Shown one piece after another: positions 8,986-16,712 of a stretch of DNA of 64,000 nucleotides (positions within the stretch are counted from its first letter, which is position 1; every line of letters starts with the position of its first letter). The notes below the pieces were generated by a model. It saw nothing but the letters and a program-made list of their open reading frames with translations, made no database searches and was not told the origin of the DNA. Origin of the DNA: CAYZXK01 sp964482395. Its GTDB lineage: Bacteria > Planctomycetota > Phycisphaerae > UBA1845 > Fen-1342. The translations under genes were made by a program, and so were the position numbers. The DNA lies in the NCBI GenBank assembly GCA_964482395.1, contig CAYZXK010000085.1, positions 8,401 to 72,400 of the forward strand, read 5' to 3'.

Positions 8986-10314
8986 GTGGTAGCCTGGGGC
9001 TGCGGGTTGGTGGTCTATTGGCTGGCGGGGATCGGAGTCGGCTTTCCGAGCCGGTGGCCGGCGTCCTGGCCGGCTGATCCTGCCGGCAGCCCGGGGCCCG
9101 GGCAGGTTGAGACCCTCGGCCCACCCCAGGTCGATCCCGCCGGCGAGTGGGTGATCGGGCCGGAGATCCGGCCGGGCGGCGATAGCTGCCTGGACGCGAC
9201 GCCGATCGACAGCTTGCCCGCGGCCTTCATCGGCACGACGGCCGGCTTGACGGACGATTACGACGAAATCTGCCCTTACAACACCCCGGGTTCTCCGGAC
9301 GCGGTCTACCGTTACACTCCGACCGAGAATGTCACGGTTTACATCAGCTTGTGCAACGCCGGCACCAACTACAACACAAAGCTCTACGTCTATGCGGGCA
9401 TCTGCGACGGCACACCGGTGGCTTGCAGCGATGATGCCTGCCCGGGTTACCGGTCGCGGATCACGGGGCTGACCTTGTATGCCGGCGTGGATTACTTCAT
9501 CGTGGTCGACGGGTTCGGCGGGGCTTGCGGCACTTACGAACTGACCATTGCGGGCGAGATGCCACCGCCGGCTTGCCCGGAGAATTCAGCCTTCGGCCAA
9601 CCCGCGACCGGCAGCGGCACGATGGGCAAGAGCGAGGTGAGCACGGGCTTTTTGCGATTCGAGAACTATCCGCTGGGCGCAGGCAGCATCGATCCCGTGG
9701 CCAAGCTGCGTTTTTGGGGCCTGCCGCTGCGCTACGATGGCGCTTGGTATCCTTGCGATGAAAACCCGATGCCGTTCCTCATCAAGTTCTACCCGGACGT
9801 CGGGGGCCTGCCGGGGGCGGCCACGTGCTCCTACAGTCTGGACATCCTGGGAGTCAGCACGTACCTGCTCTACAACGGCTACCCGCTTTACCAGTACGAG
9901 GCCGAGCTGCCGAGCCCCTGCCCTCAGGGCCGCGGCTGGGTATCCATCCAGGGCAGCGGTGACCCGAACTGCTGGTTTATGTGGATGAGCTCCCCCACTG
10001 GCGACGGCAAATCGCTGGTGGATAACGGCGCCGGGCCCGGTCCGGTCGGCTACGATCTGTCGCTGTGCCTGGTGCCGGCCTCGGTCTGCGTGGGCGACTG
10101 CAACTGCGACGGTCAGGTCGACTTCCGCGACGTGAATCCCTTCGTGGTGTACATCGTGAATTACGATTCCTGGCAGGCCGCCTATCCGGGCTGCGACCCG
10201 CGGAACGGCGATATCAACGGAGACGGTACCTACGGCGGCTCGGGGTCGTTCGGCGATATCAATCCGTTTGTGGTGCTGCTGACCACCAATCCCATTCCGA
10301 TTCCCTGTCCCTGA
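8986..10314 (+). CDS. Secreted protein with PPC-like domain and dockerin-like C-terminus
   Basis: This 442-aa protein has an N-terminal hydrophobic stretch (residues 1-20) followed by a Pro/Gly-rich linker. Residues ~65-190 resemble the beta-sandwich bacterial pre-peptidase C-terminal (PPC) domain, including DAVYRYTP and YELTIAG. Residues ~195-370 form a Cys-containing region I do not recognise. The C-terminus has two EF-hand-like repeats (DCNCDGQVDFRDVNPF and DINGDGTYGGSG...GDINPF), homologous to the end of the upstream deiminase-like protein. No enzyme motif is visible; it is probably extracellular or surface-attached. Start is GTG with weak Shine-Dalgarno. Confidence 0.8.
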   Translation: MVAWGCGLVVYWLAGIGVGFPSRWPASWPADPAGSPGPGQVETLGPPQVDPAGEWVIGPEIRPGGDSCLDATPIDSLPAAFIGTTAGLTDDYDEICPYNTPGSPDAVYRYTPTENVTVYISLCNAGTNYNTKLYVYAGICDGTPVACSDDACPGYRSRITGLTLYAGVDYFIVVDGFGGACGTYELTIAGEMPPPACPENSAFGQPATGSGTMGKSEVSTGFLRFENYPLGAGSIDPVAKLRFWGLPLRYDGAWYPCDENPMPFLIKFYPDVGGLPGAATCSYSLDILGVSTYLLYNGYPLYQYEAELPSPCPQGRGWVSIQGSGDPNCWFMWMSSPTGDGKSLVDNGAGPGPVGYDLSLCLVPASVCVGDCNCDGQVDFRDVNPFVVYIVNYDSWQAAYPGCDPRNGDINGDGTYGGSGSFGDINPFVVLLTTNPIPIPCP

Positions 10315-10374
10315 GGACCCGGACGCCGGGTAGCATGCTCGGACGAGCCTGGGCAGGCTAAAGCTTCCGGCGGA

Positions 10375-11574
10375 TCAGAGTGGCAAGGTGCGGACCGGAA
10401 AGGCGGCCAGCCGGCTGAGGGCGTCTGGATCCACGTCAACGCCGAGCCCCGGCCCGGGACGAGGCCGCGCGCGACCGCCCAGCCCGAACTGCACTGGCCG
10501 AGCGGTCAGGTCCTCTCGCAGCAGCCATCGGCCGTAGGCGCCCTCGACGAAGCGGACCCGCGGGCAGGTTTCCAAAAAGACCTGACCCGCCGCGCTGAGA
10601 ATGCTGGTCTCGCCGACCATGCAGCCCAGTTGCACGTCCAGTCCGGCCGCGAGGGCCATTCGGGCGATCCGGAGGGCGGGCATGAGTCCACCATTTTTAG
10701 CGATCCGGATGTTGAGGACTCGGACTCCGCCGCCGGCGATCAGCCGCTGGGCATCCTCGACGGTGAGGAGCGATTCGTCGGCGATGAGGTCGCAATGGGC
10801 CTGCTGGGCCAGAGTGGGCAGGTCGGCGTCGTCCGCGTCCGGCAGCGGCTGCTCGAGCGCGCATACGCCGAACTGCGCCAGAATGCCGAGGGCTCGACGG
10901 GCCTGGCTCAAAGACCAACCCGCATTGGCGTCCACGCGGAGAGTCGCTTTCTGACGCCGAATGGCTCCGCCCAGCACCCCATATGCCCACTCCAATCGCT
11001 GCTCCCAGCCTTCCAGCGCGACCTTGAGCTTGAAGTCTCGCAGGCCGTAGAGTCGTTGCAGTCTGAGGAATGTCTGTAGTTTGCGCCGACTGCTGCCCAG
11101 CACTATGCCCGAGTAGCGCACCGTGTCCCGGCAGCCGGGGAAACCGAATCCCGGCAGGCCCATCCAGCCGGCGATGTCCGCCGGACGCCGATTGAAGGCC
11201 CGGCAGAGCAAATCCAGCAGGGCCAGCTCGATTGCCGCCCGGGCCGCGGTGATGACCCGGCCGCCAAGCTGGATCGGCAAGCCCTCGATGAACTCCAGCC
11301 CATTGACAAAACTCGAGGGCCGAAACTCGCCCAGCCGAGGAACGAAAATGTCCACCAGGTCCTCGACTATCGACTCCGGGGTGTCGCCGGTGACGTACGG
11401 TCGCGCCAGGGTCTCTCCATAACCTACGCAGTGGGCGTAGGGATAGCCCGCGGCCACCTCGACTACAATCGGGTCAGAGACCTGACGTGTGGCCGCGGCA
11501 TGCTCGAAGCGGACCCGCAGCGGTATGACCAGCCGGTGGATGCGGACACTGCGCAGCTGGAGCGGAGCATTCAT
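10375..11574 (-). CDS. Enolase-superfamily enzyme (muconate-lactonizing / dipeptide-epimerase type)
   Basis: This 399-aa protein has the enolase-superfamily capping domain plus a (beta/alpha)7-beta barrel. Catalytic Lys pair K182/K184 lies in DFKLKV, metal ligands are D215 (RVDANAGW), E241 (ALEQPLP) and D266 (IADES), and K293 (RIAKNGG) lies opposite. This arrangement is that of the MLE subgroup, which includes L-Ala-D/L-Glu epimerases, o-succinylbenzoate synthases and N-succinylamino acid racemases. The GCMVGET block favours a dipeptide epimerase. The ATG at 11574 overlaps the TGA of the upstream lipoprotein gene, so the pair is translationally coupled. Confidence 0.87.
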   Translation of the reverse strand: MNAPLQLRSVRIHRLVIPLRVRFEHAAATRQVSDPIVVEVAAGYPYAHCVGYGETLARPYVTGDTPESIVEDLVDIFVPRLGEFRPSSFVNGLEFIEGLPIQLGGRVITAARAAIELALLDLLCRAFNRRPADIAGWMGLPGFGFPGCRDTVRYSGIVLGSSRRKLQTFLRLQRLYGLRDFKLKVALEGWEQRLEWAYGVLGGAIRRQKATLRVDANAGWSLSQARRALGILAQFGVCALEQPLPDADDADLPTLAQQAHCDLIADESLLTVEDAQRLIAGGGVRVLNIRIAKNGGLMPALRIARMALAAGLDVQLGCMVGETSILSAAGQVFLETCPRVRFVEGAYGRWLLREDLTARPVQFGLGGRARPRPGPGLGVDVDPDALSRLAAFPVRTLPL

Positions 11575-12482
11575 TGGGCCGCGGGGACGTGCGACCGGTC
11601 GGCCGGAATGGCCCACAGGTTAGTAGCTTCGATGGCGACCCGGCCCGGTTCGCTGAACAGGTAGTCCAGCACCCGCCGCACCACGGGACTGGGCGGATCG
11701 ACATAGTAAACGTATATCACTTTCGCCAGCCCGTACCGTTCAGACTCGATCTCCTCAAGCGACGGGAAAGCCGGCGGCGATTGCCGCTCCATCCGAAGAC
11801 CCAGGTAGCGGACGCCCTCGCCATCATAGCCGATGCTGGCGAATCCCAGCCCCAGCGGGTCCTCAGCCACTCGAGCCACAATCGCCGCGTCTGACTCCAG
11901 AACCTGCCAGGTCGGTTCGGCGAACCAGATGTCGGCGATGGGGGCCAGTACCATACCGGCCCGGCTGCTCTTGGGCGGGCCATAGAGGTTGATCGGACCG
12001 GCTAGCTGGGGAATCTGTGCTCCCGCCAGCTCCGACCAATCCTTGATGCGCCTCTGGAAGACCAGACGCAGGTGACGGGCGAAGATCGAGTCCAGCGGAT
12101 TGCTGGCATGCACATAGAGCGCATAGCCGTAAAAGGCCACTCGCCGACCGACGACCTGACGGTCGCCAAACCGTTCCAGCTCCCGGGCTGAAACCGGCCG
12201 GTCAGTGCAGGCCAGGTCGCACTGCCCGGCAGCAAGGTTCTCGAACCCGTGTTGCGACATGAAGACCGGGGAAACGTGCTCGACGACGAAACGGGGCGAC
12301 CGGGCATCGGCCAGCCAGGACTCCACCAGCTCCACCGGGATCTGGGCCCCGGCCAGGTGCACTCGCATCCCCGGCTCGACCGGCGCGCAGGCGGTCAGCA
12401 TCAGTCCCATCAGGACGACCAACCCAAGCCACCGCTGCCGCGGCTCGCGCCGGTCGGGCCGCTGCGCCGCCCCGCATTTCAC
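11571..12482 (-). CDS. PstS-like periplasmic binding lipoprotein
   Basis: About 303 aa. The chosen GTG start gives a basic N-terminus (RPDRREPRQR), a hydrophobic core and lipobox LMLTAC. The body resembles PBP-like/PstS phosphate-binding domains: QHGFENLAAGQCDLACTDRP matches the usual small-residue loop, followed by NPLDSIFARHLRLVFQ, RIKDWSELAGA and a late YYVDPPSPVVRRVLDYLFSEPG block. Ligand is unknown. The open frame continues far upstream antisense to asnS, but that part has no signal peptide or domain and is spurious. The TGA overlaps the downstream epimerase-like ATG, suggesting a joint function. Confidence 0.8.
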   Translation of the reverse strand: MKCGAAQRPDRREPRQRWLGLVVLMGLMLTACAPVEPGMRVHLAGAQIPVELVESWLADARSPRFVVEHVSPVFMSQHGFENLAAGQCDLACTDRPVSARELERFGDRQVVGRRVAFYGYALYVHASNPLDSIFARHLRLVFQRRIKDWSELAGAQIPQLAGPINLYGPPKSSRAGMVLAPIADIWFAEPTWQVLESDAAIVARVAEDPLGLGFASIGYDGEGVRYLGLRMERQSPPAFPSLEEIESERYGLAKVIYVYYVDPPSPVVRRVLDYLFSEPGRVAIEATNLWAIPADRSHVPAAQ

Positions 12483-12638
12483 AGGCCGCCAGCGCCGCCG
12501 TAAACTAACCCCCCGTGACGCAGGACCGCCCGGAGTCGGACGCGTCGGCCAGCCCGATTCCAGAACGCGGCCCGAAGGCCGCGGCTTGGGACTTCGGCTC
12601 GGGCCCGGTTTGAGGACCCGCAAGCAGGGACCGGCAGA

Positions 12639-14147
12639 ATGGGAACGGCAACCACTATCGCGGAACTGCCCCAACATGTCGGAGAAACGGTAACGCTGAG
12701 CGGCTGGCTGTACAACAGCCGATCCAGCGGCAAGCTGCTGTTTCTGGTGCTGCGGGACGGCACCGGTCTGTGCCAGGCCGTCCTGGAAAAGGGGGCGTGC
12801 CCGAGGGAAGTCTTCGAAACTGCCGAGCGACTGGGCCAAGAGTCGTCGCTGACGGTGACCGGAGCCGTCCGGGCCGAGCCACGCAGCCCGGGCGGCTACG
12901 AACTGGCGGCGAGCGATTTGCAAGTGATCCAGAGCGTTGTCGGCTACCCGATCACGCCCAAGCCGCATGGGATCGACTTCCTGATGAAGAACCGGCATCT
13001 GTGGTTCCGGTCGCAGCGGCAATGGGCGATTTTGCGAATCCGGCATACCGTCGTCGATGCTATTCGACGGTACTTCAACGATCGCGGATTCATCCTGATC
13101 GACACCCCGATTTTCGCGCCGGCGGCCGGCGAGGGCGCCCAGACGCTGTTCGCGGTGGATTACTTCGGGCAGCCGGTCTACCTGGCTCAGACCGGTCAGC
13201 TTTACGTGGAAGCGGCGATGATGGCCCACCGCAAGGTCTACTGCTTCGGCCCGACCTTCCGGGCCGAGAAAAGTAAGACCCGCCGGCACCTTACCGAGTT
13301 CTGGATGGTCGAACCTGAGATTGCTTACGCCGACCTGGACGAGGTGATCGCCCTGGCGGAGGATTTTGTCTGCGAGCTGGTGCGATCGGTGCTGCGTCAG
13401 CGCCGGCCGGAACTTCAACTGCTGGGTCGCGACCTGTCGAAGCTGGAGACGATTCAGAAACCCTTCTACCGGATCACTTACTCGCAGGCGGCCGAAATCC
13501 TGCGCAGCCCACAGGTACGCCAGATGCTTCAGGAAGACCTGGAACGGGCTCGGGCCCGGATCGAAGAACTGAACCGGATCATTTCCGAAAAAGAGGCTCA
13601 GCGAGCCGCGCCCGGGCTGAAGCAGTGGAAGGCGGACAAGCTGGCCGGAGAGATCATCGAGGCCCGGAGCGAACTGGCCGACCAGGAAGAGGCGGTTCGT
13701 AACATCCCCAAGCACATGGAGTTAGCCGCCGGCTTCCAGTGGGGCGAAGACCTGGGCGGGTCCGATGAGACCATCATCGCCCGTCTCCACGACCGTCCGG
13801 TCTTCGTGACCCATTATCCACGCGGCTGCAAGGCTTTCTATATGAAGCGAAACGCCGACGACCCCCAGGTGGTCAACAATTTCGACTTGCTGGCTCCAGA
13901 GGGTTATGGCGAAATCATAGGCGGCAGCCAGCGGGAGGACGATCTGGATGCCCTGCTGGACCGGATGCGGGAAGAGGGATTGAAAGAGGAAGATTACGAG
14001 TGGTATCTGGACCTCCGCCGGTACGGAACCGTGCCGCACGGCGGGTTCGGATTGGGCGTGGAGCGAACTGTGGCCTGGGTCTGCGGTCTGGATCACCTGC
14101 GCGAGTGCATCCCCTACCCGCGGATGATGGGACGGATCTACCCCTGA
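12639..14147 (+). CDS. asnS: Asparagine--tRNA ligase with inserted coiled coil
   Basis: AsnRS (502 aa) charges tRNA-Asn. The N-terminal OB-fold anticodon-binding domain (residues ~17-100) is followed by the class II core with FGPTFRAEKSKTRRHLTEF (motif 2 region) and a C-terminal GFGLGVERTVAWVCGL motif 3. The ending RMMGRIYP is typical for AsnRS. A charged helical segment of ~70 residues (~291-360, LERARARIEELNRIISEKEA and onward) sits between YSQAAEIL and FQWGEDLG, where most bacterial AsnRS have only a short link. It accounts for the excess over the usual ~430-470 aa. Start is ATG, with no close upstream gene on this strand. Confidence 0.95.
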   Translation: MGTATTIAELPQHVGETVTLSGWLYNSRSSGKLLFLVLRDGTGLCQAVLEKGACPREVFETAERLGQESSLTVTGAVRAEPRSPGGYELAASDLQVIQSVVGYPITPKPHGIDFLMKNRHLWFRSQRQWAILRIRHTVVDAIRRYFNDRGFILIDTPIFAPAAGEGAQTLFAVDYFGQPVYLAQTGQLYVEAAMMAHRKVYCFGPTFRAEKSKTRRHLTEFWMVEPEIAYADLDEVIALAEDFVCELVRSVLRQRRPELQLLGRDLSKLETIQKPFYRITYSQAAEILRSPQVRQMLQEDLERARARIEELNRIISEKEAQRAAPGLKQWKADKLAGEIIEARSELADQEEAVRNIPKHMELAAGFQWGEDLGGSDETIIARLHDRPVFVTHYPRGCKAFYMKRNADDPQVVNNFDLLAPEGYGEIIGGSQREDDLDALLDRMREEGLKEEDYEWYLDLRRYGTVPHGGFGLGVERTVAWVCGLDHLRECIPYPRMMGRIYP

Positions 14148-14228
14148 TTGGCAGGGCGGGCCGCCGATCCGGCCCAAGATCGGAGCATCGGCAGCAACGG
14201 ACCAGTCGTTAACAGCTTTGAGGTAGCC

Positions 14229-15464
14229 ATGATTGACGCCAACGAGTTCGTATGCCAGTCGGCCCAGGCCGGCCGACGCGGGCCGGACGTCCGTTCGGAT
14301 TGCTGGGTCAACATCACCCCGGCCGTGTCCGGCGGGATCCAGTTGAACCTCAAGACCAAGGTCGAGGTCATGTACGGGGAAGCCACTCGCCGGCTGGTCC
14401 GCGAAGTGTTGACCGCCTTGGGCCTGACCAACGCACAAGTGGAGATGGAAGACACCGGGGCACTGCCCTGGGTGCAGATGGCCCGCCTGGAAGCGGCTGT
14501 CCGCAGGCTGCTGGGCCCGCGTGGCTCGACGGTTTCGGCAGTTCCGGAATACCTGCCCGAGTTTCTGCCCGAGGCCGGTTATGGGACTGACCGTGAGCGC
14601 TTTCGGCGATCGCGACTCTACTTGCCCGGCAACGAACCTAAGTTCATGCTGAATGCTGGGTTACACCAACCCGATGGAGTGATTCTCGACCTGGAGGACA
14701 GCGTTGCCCCGCCCGCCAAGGATGAAGCCCGGCTGCTGGTCCGAAACGCGCTGCGGAGCATCGACTTCAAGGGTGCGGAGCGGATGGTCCGGATAAACCA
14801 GGGCGAGCGCGGTCTGGTCGACTTGGACTTCGTGGTGCCTCACAACGTCCACGTCATCCTGATCCCCAAAGCCGAGGACCCCGAACAGGTTCGACAGGTC
14901 GATGCCCACATCTCCAGGATTTTCCGCCAGCATAGTATCAACCGCACGGTCTACCTGATGCCGATCATCGAAAGTGCGCTGGGAGCCATCAAAGCCTATG
15001 ACATCGCGACGGCTTCCAAGAACATCTGCGCCCTGACCATCGGCCTGGAAGATTACACGGCCGACCTGGGCACTCAGCGGACCAATGAGGGGCGGGAGAG
15101 CTTCTGGGCGCGTTGCCAGGTAATTAACGCGGCCCGGGCCGCCGGGGTCCAGCCCATCGACACGGTCTTCTCCGATATCACGGACCTGGAGGGGCTGAAG
15201 GCCAGTGTGCTGGAGGCCAAGTCACTGGGATTCGAGGGGAAGGGTTGCATTCATCCCCGTCAAATCCGCCCGATCCACGAGGCTTTCGCCCCTTCGCCGA
15301 CTGAGCTGGAGAAGGCTCAAAAGATCGTTGCCGCCTACCGGGAAGCGGAGGAAAAGGGGCTCGGAGTGGTGGCTTTGGGCAGCAAGATGATCGATCCGCC
15401 GGTGGTCAAGCGGGCGTTGCGTACCGTCAGATTGGCCGAGGCGCTGGGAGTGGGCAAGGCGTGA
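14229..15464 (+). CDS. Fusion of citrate lyase acyl-carrier (CitD-like) and beta (CitE-like) subunits
   Basis: This 411-aa protein has two parts. Residues ~15-95 resemble the citrate lyase gamma/acyl carrier subunit (PAVSGGIQLNLKTKVEVMYG, DTGALPWVQMARLEAAVRR), with Ser23 in a VRSD context at the position of the prosthetic-group serine. Residues ~125-410 are a HpcH/HpaI-family CitE domain (RSRLYLPGNEPKFM, GVILDLEDSVAP, LMPIIESA, IGLEDYTADLG, GFEGKGCIHPRQI). CitE normally cleaves citryl-ACP to acetyl-ACP and oxaloacetate. No alpha subunit (CitF) or ligase/transferase genes are nearby, so the substrate may differ. ATG at 14229 is preceded by GAGGT. It converges with the next gene at 14 nt. Confidence 0.88.
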   Translation: MIDANEFVCQSAQAGRRGPDVRSDCWVNITPAVSGGIQLNLKTKVEVMYGEATRRLVREVLTALGLTNAQVEMEDTGALPWVQMARLEAAVRRLLGPRGSTVSAVPEYLPEFLPEAGYGTDRERFRRSRLYLPGNEPKFMLNAGLHQPDGVILDLEDSVAPPAKDEARLLVRNALRSIDFKGAERMVRINQGERGLVDLDFVVPHNVHVILIPKAEDPEQVRQVDAHISRIFRQHSINRTVYLMPIIESALGAIKAYDIATASKNICALTIGLEDYTADLGTQRTNEGRESFWARCQVINAARAAGVQPIDTVFSDITDLEGLKASVLEAKSLGFEGKGCIHPRQIRPIHEAFAPSPTELEKAQKIVAAYREAEEKGLGVVALGSKMIDPPVVKRALRTVRLAEALGVGKA

Positions 15465-15478
15465 CGTTGGGCGGCCTC

Positions 15479-16711
15479 TCAGCCCTGGGATGACCGGGTG
15501 AGGGCCTTCAGGACGGTGATCGCGATTTGGGCGGCCGGGATCGCGATTGCGGCCCAGCCCAGGGCTAGCCCAGCCACCGCCCGGCGGCGTCCCAGCCACA
15601 GTCCGGGCTCGGTCCGCAGTCGACGCCGAGCCTTGGTGGACAACACGATGGCCAGGATGGCCAGCACCAGGGCCGCAGCGGTTGCCAGGCAAACGGTCAG
15701 GCCGCCGATCACCAGCGGCAGGGGCGGCGGCTGTTTCAGGGGATCGAATGTGGCCGGGTTATGGCTCCTGGCCAGGAGAATCTGGCCCGCGGTCGCTCCG
15801 ATCCATAAACCCACCGCCACCAGACCGCACACCAGACCGGCCGTGGTTCCGGGCATCGGCCGGGCCGTCGGGGTGGTCACAGCTCGGGCCGGAGCGGACG
15901 CGACCTCCGTGGCATCAGGGCTCAGGCCGGCTTCAGATGCGGATTGCTGGATGACGCCGGCGCTGACCGCCTCGGACGGAGACGTCGAATAGCCGGTCCA
16001 TTTTCGCGGCCGGTCATGTTCTTCGGCCAGAATTTCAGCGGTAAAGCGGTCCGAGACGATCCGGCCGTCGCGCATCTGGACGATCCGCTGGGCGTGCCGG
16101 GCGATGTCAGGCTCATGGGTGACCATGACGATGGTAACGCCCTGCTGGTTGAGTCGCCGGAAGGTCTCCATGATCTGCTCGCCGCTGCGCGAGTCCAGGT
16201 TTCCAGTGGGCTCGTCGGCCAGGAGCAGGGCAGGCTGATTTACGATCGCCCGGGCGATGGTCACGCGTTGCCGTTCACCGCCGGAAAGCTCGCTGGGCCT
16301 GTGGTGGGCCCGGCTGGCCAGTCCGACCCGTTCCAGGGCTCGCAGCGCCGCTTGGCGGGTGTTGGACTGCCGGGCGTAGAAAAGTGGGACGGCGACATTC
16401 TCCAGGGCGGTGGTCCGATCGATCAGATTGAAGGTTTGGAAGACGAATCCGATCTGCCGGTTGCGGATGGCCGCCAGCTCGCGGTCGGAGAGGTCGCTGA
16501 CGTTTCGGCCATTGAGGATGTAGGTTCCGGCGGTGGGCCGATCCAGGCAGCCCAGCAGGTGCATCATGGTGCTTTTGCCGCTGCCGGAGGGGCCGGTGAT
16601 GGCCACGAACTCCCCACGCTCGATGGTCAGGTCCACCCCGTCCAGCGCGTGCACGACCGAGTTGCCCATTCGGTAGAGCTTGGTCAGCCCGCGGACCTCG
16701 ATCAGCGGCAT
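15479..16711 (-). CDS. MacB/LolD-type ABC ATPase with C-terminal transmembrane extension
   Basis: This 410-aa protein begins with a LolD/MacB-like ATPase domain (~1-225): Walker A GPSGSGKST, Q-loop FVFQTFNLI, signature ELSGGERQR, Walker B LLLADEPTGNLD and the switch His in VTHEPD. After a Ser/Ala/Pro-rich linker come three hydrophobic segments (~297-320, ~335-365, ~380-405). These do not form the four-helix FtsX/MacB permease fold; they are shorter and lack a periplasmic domain. Start ATG lies 1 nt after the stop of the adaptor gene, so the two form an operon. No permease is adjacent. Confidence 0.88.
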   Translation of the reverse strand: MPLIEVRGLTKLYRMGNSVVHALDGVDLTIERGEFVAITGPSGSGKSTMMHLLGCLDRPTAGTYILNGRNVSDLSDRELAAIRNRQIGFVFQTFNLIDRTTALENVAVPLFYARQSNTRQAALRALERVGLASRAHHRPSELSGGERQRVTIARAIVNQPALLLADEPTGNLDSRSGEQIMETFRRLNQQGVTIVMVTHEPDIARHAQRIVQMRDGRIVSDRFTAEILAEEHDRPRKWTGYSTSPSEAVSAGVIQQSASEAGLSPDATEVASAPARAVTTPTARPMPGTTAGLVCGLVAVGLWIGATAGQILLARSHNPATFDPLKQPPPLPLVIGGLTVCLATAAALVLAILAIVLSTKARRRLRTEPGLWLGRRRAVAGLALGWAAIAIPAAQIAITVLKALTRSSQG

Positions 16712-16712
16712 G

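Noticed and set aside
10346..10359. AGCCTG/CAGGCT hairpin as terminator between convergent genes
   Set aside because: The loop is two bases and there is no U-run on either strand, so it was not listed as a feature.
12483..13715. N-terminal extension of the PstS-like lipoprotein frame to 714 codons
   Set aside because: The extension lies antisense to asnS and precedes a good lipoprotein signal peptide; the start near 12482 explains the gene.
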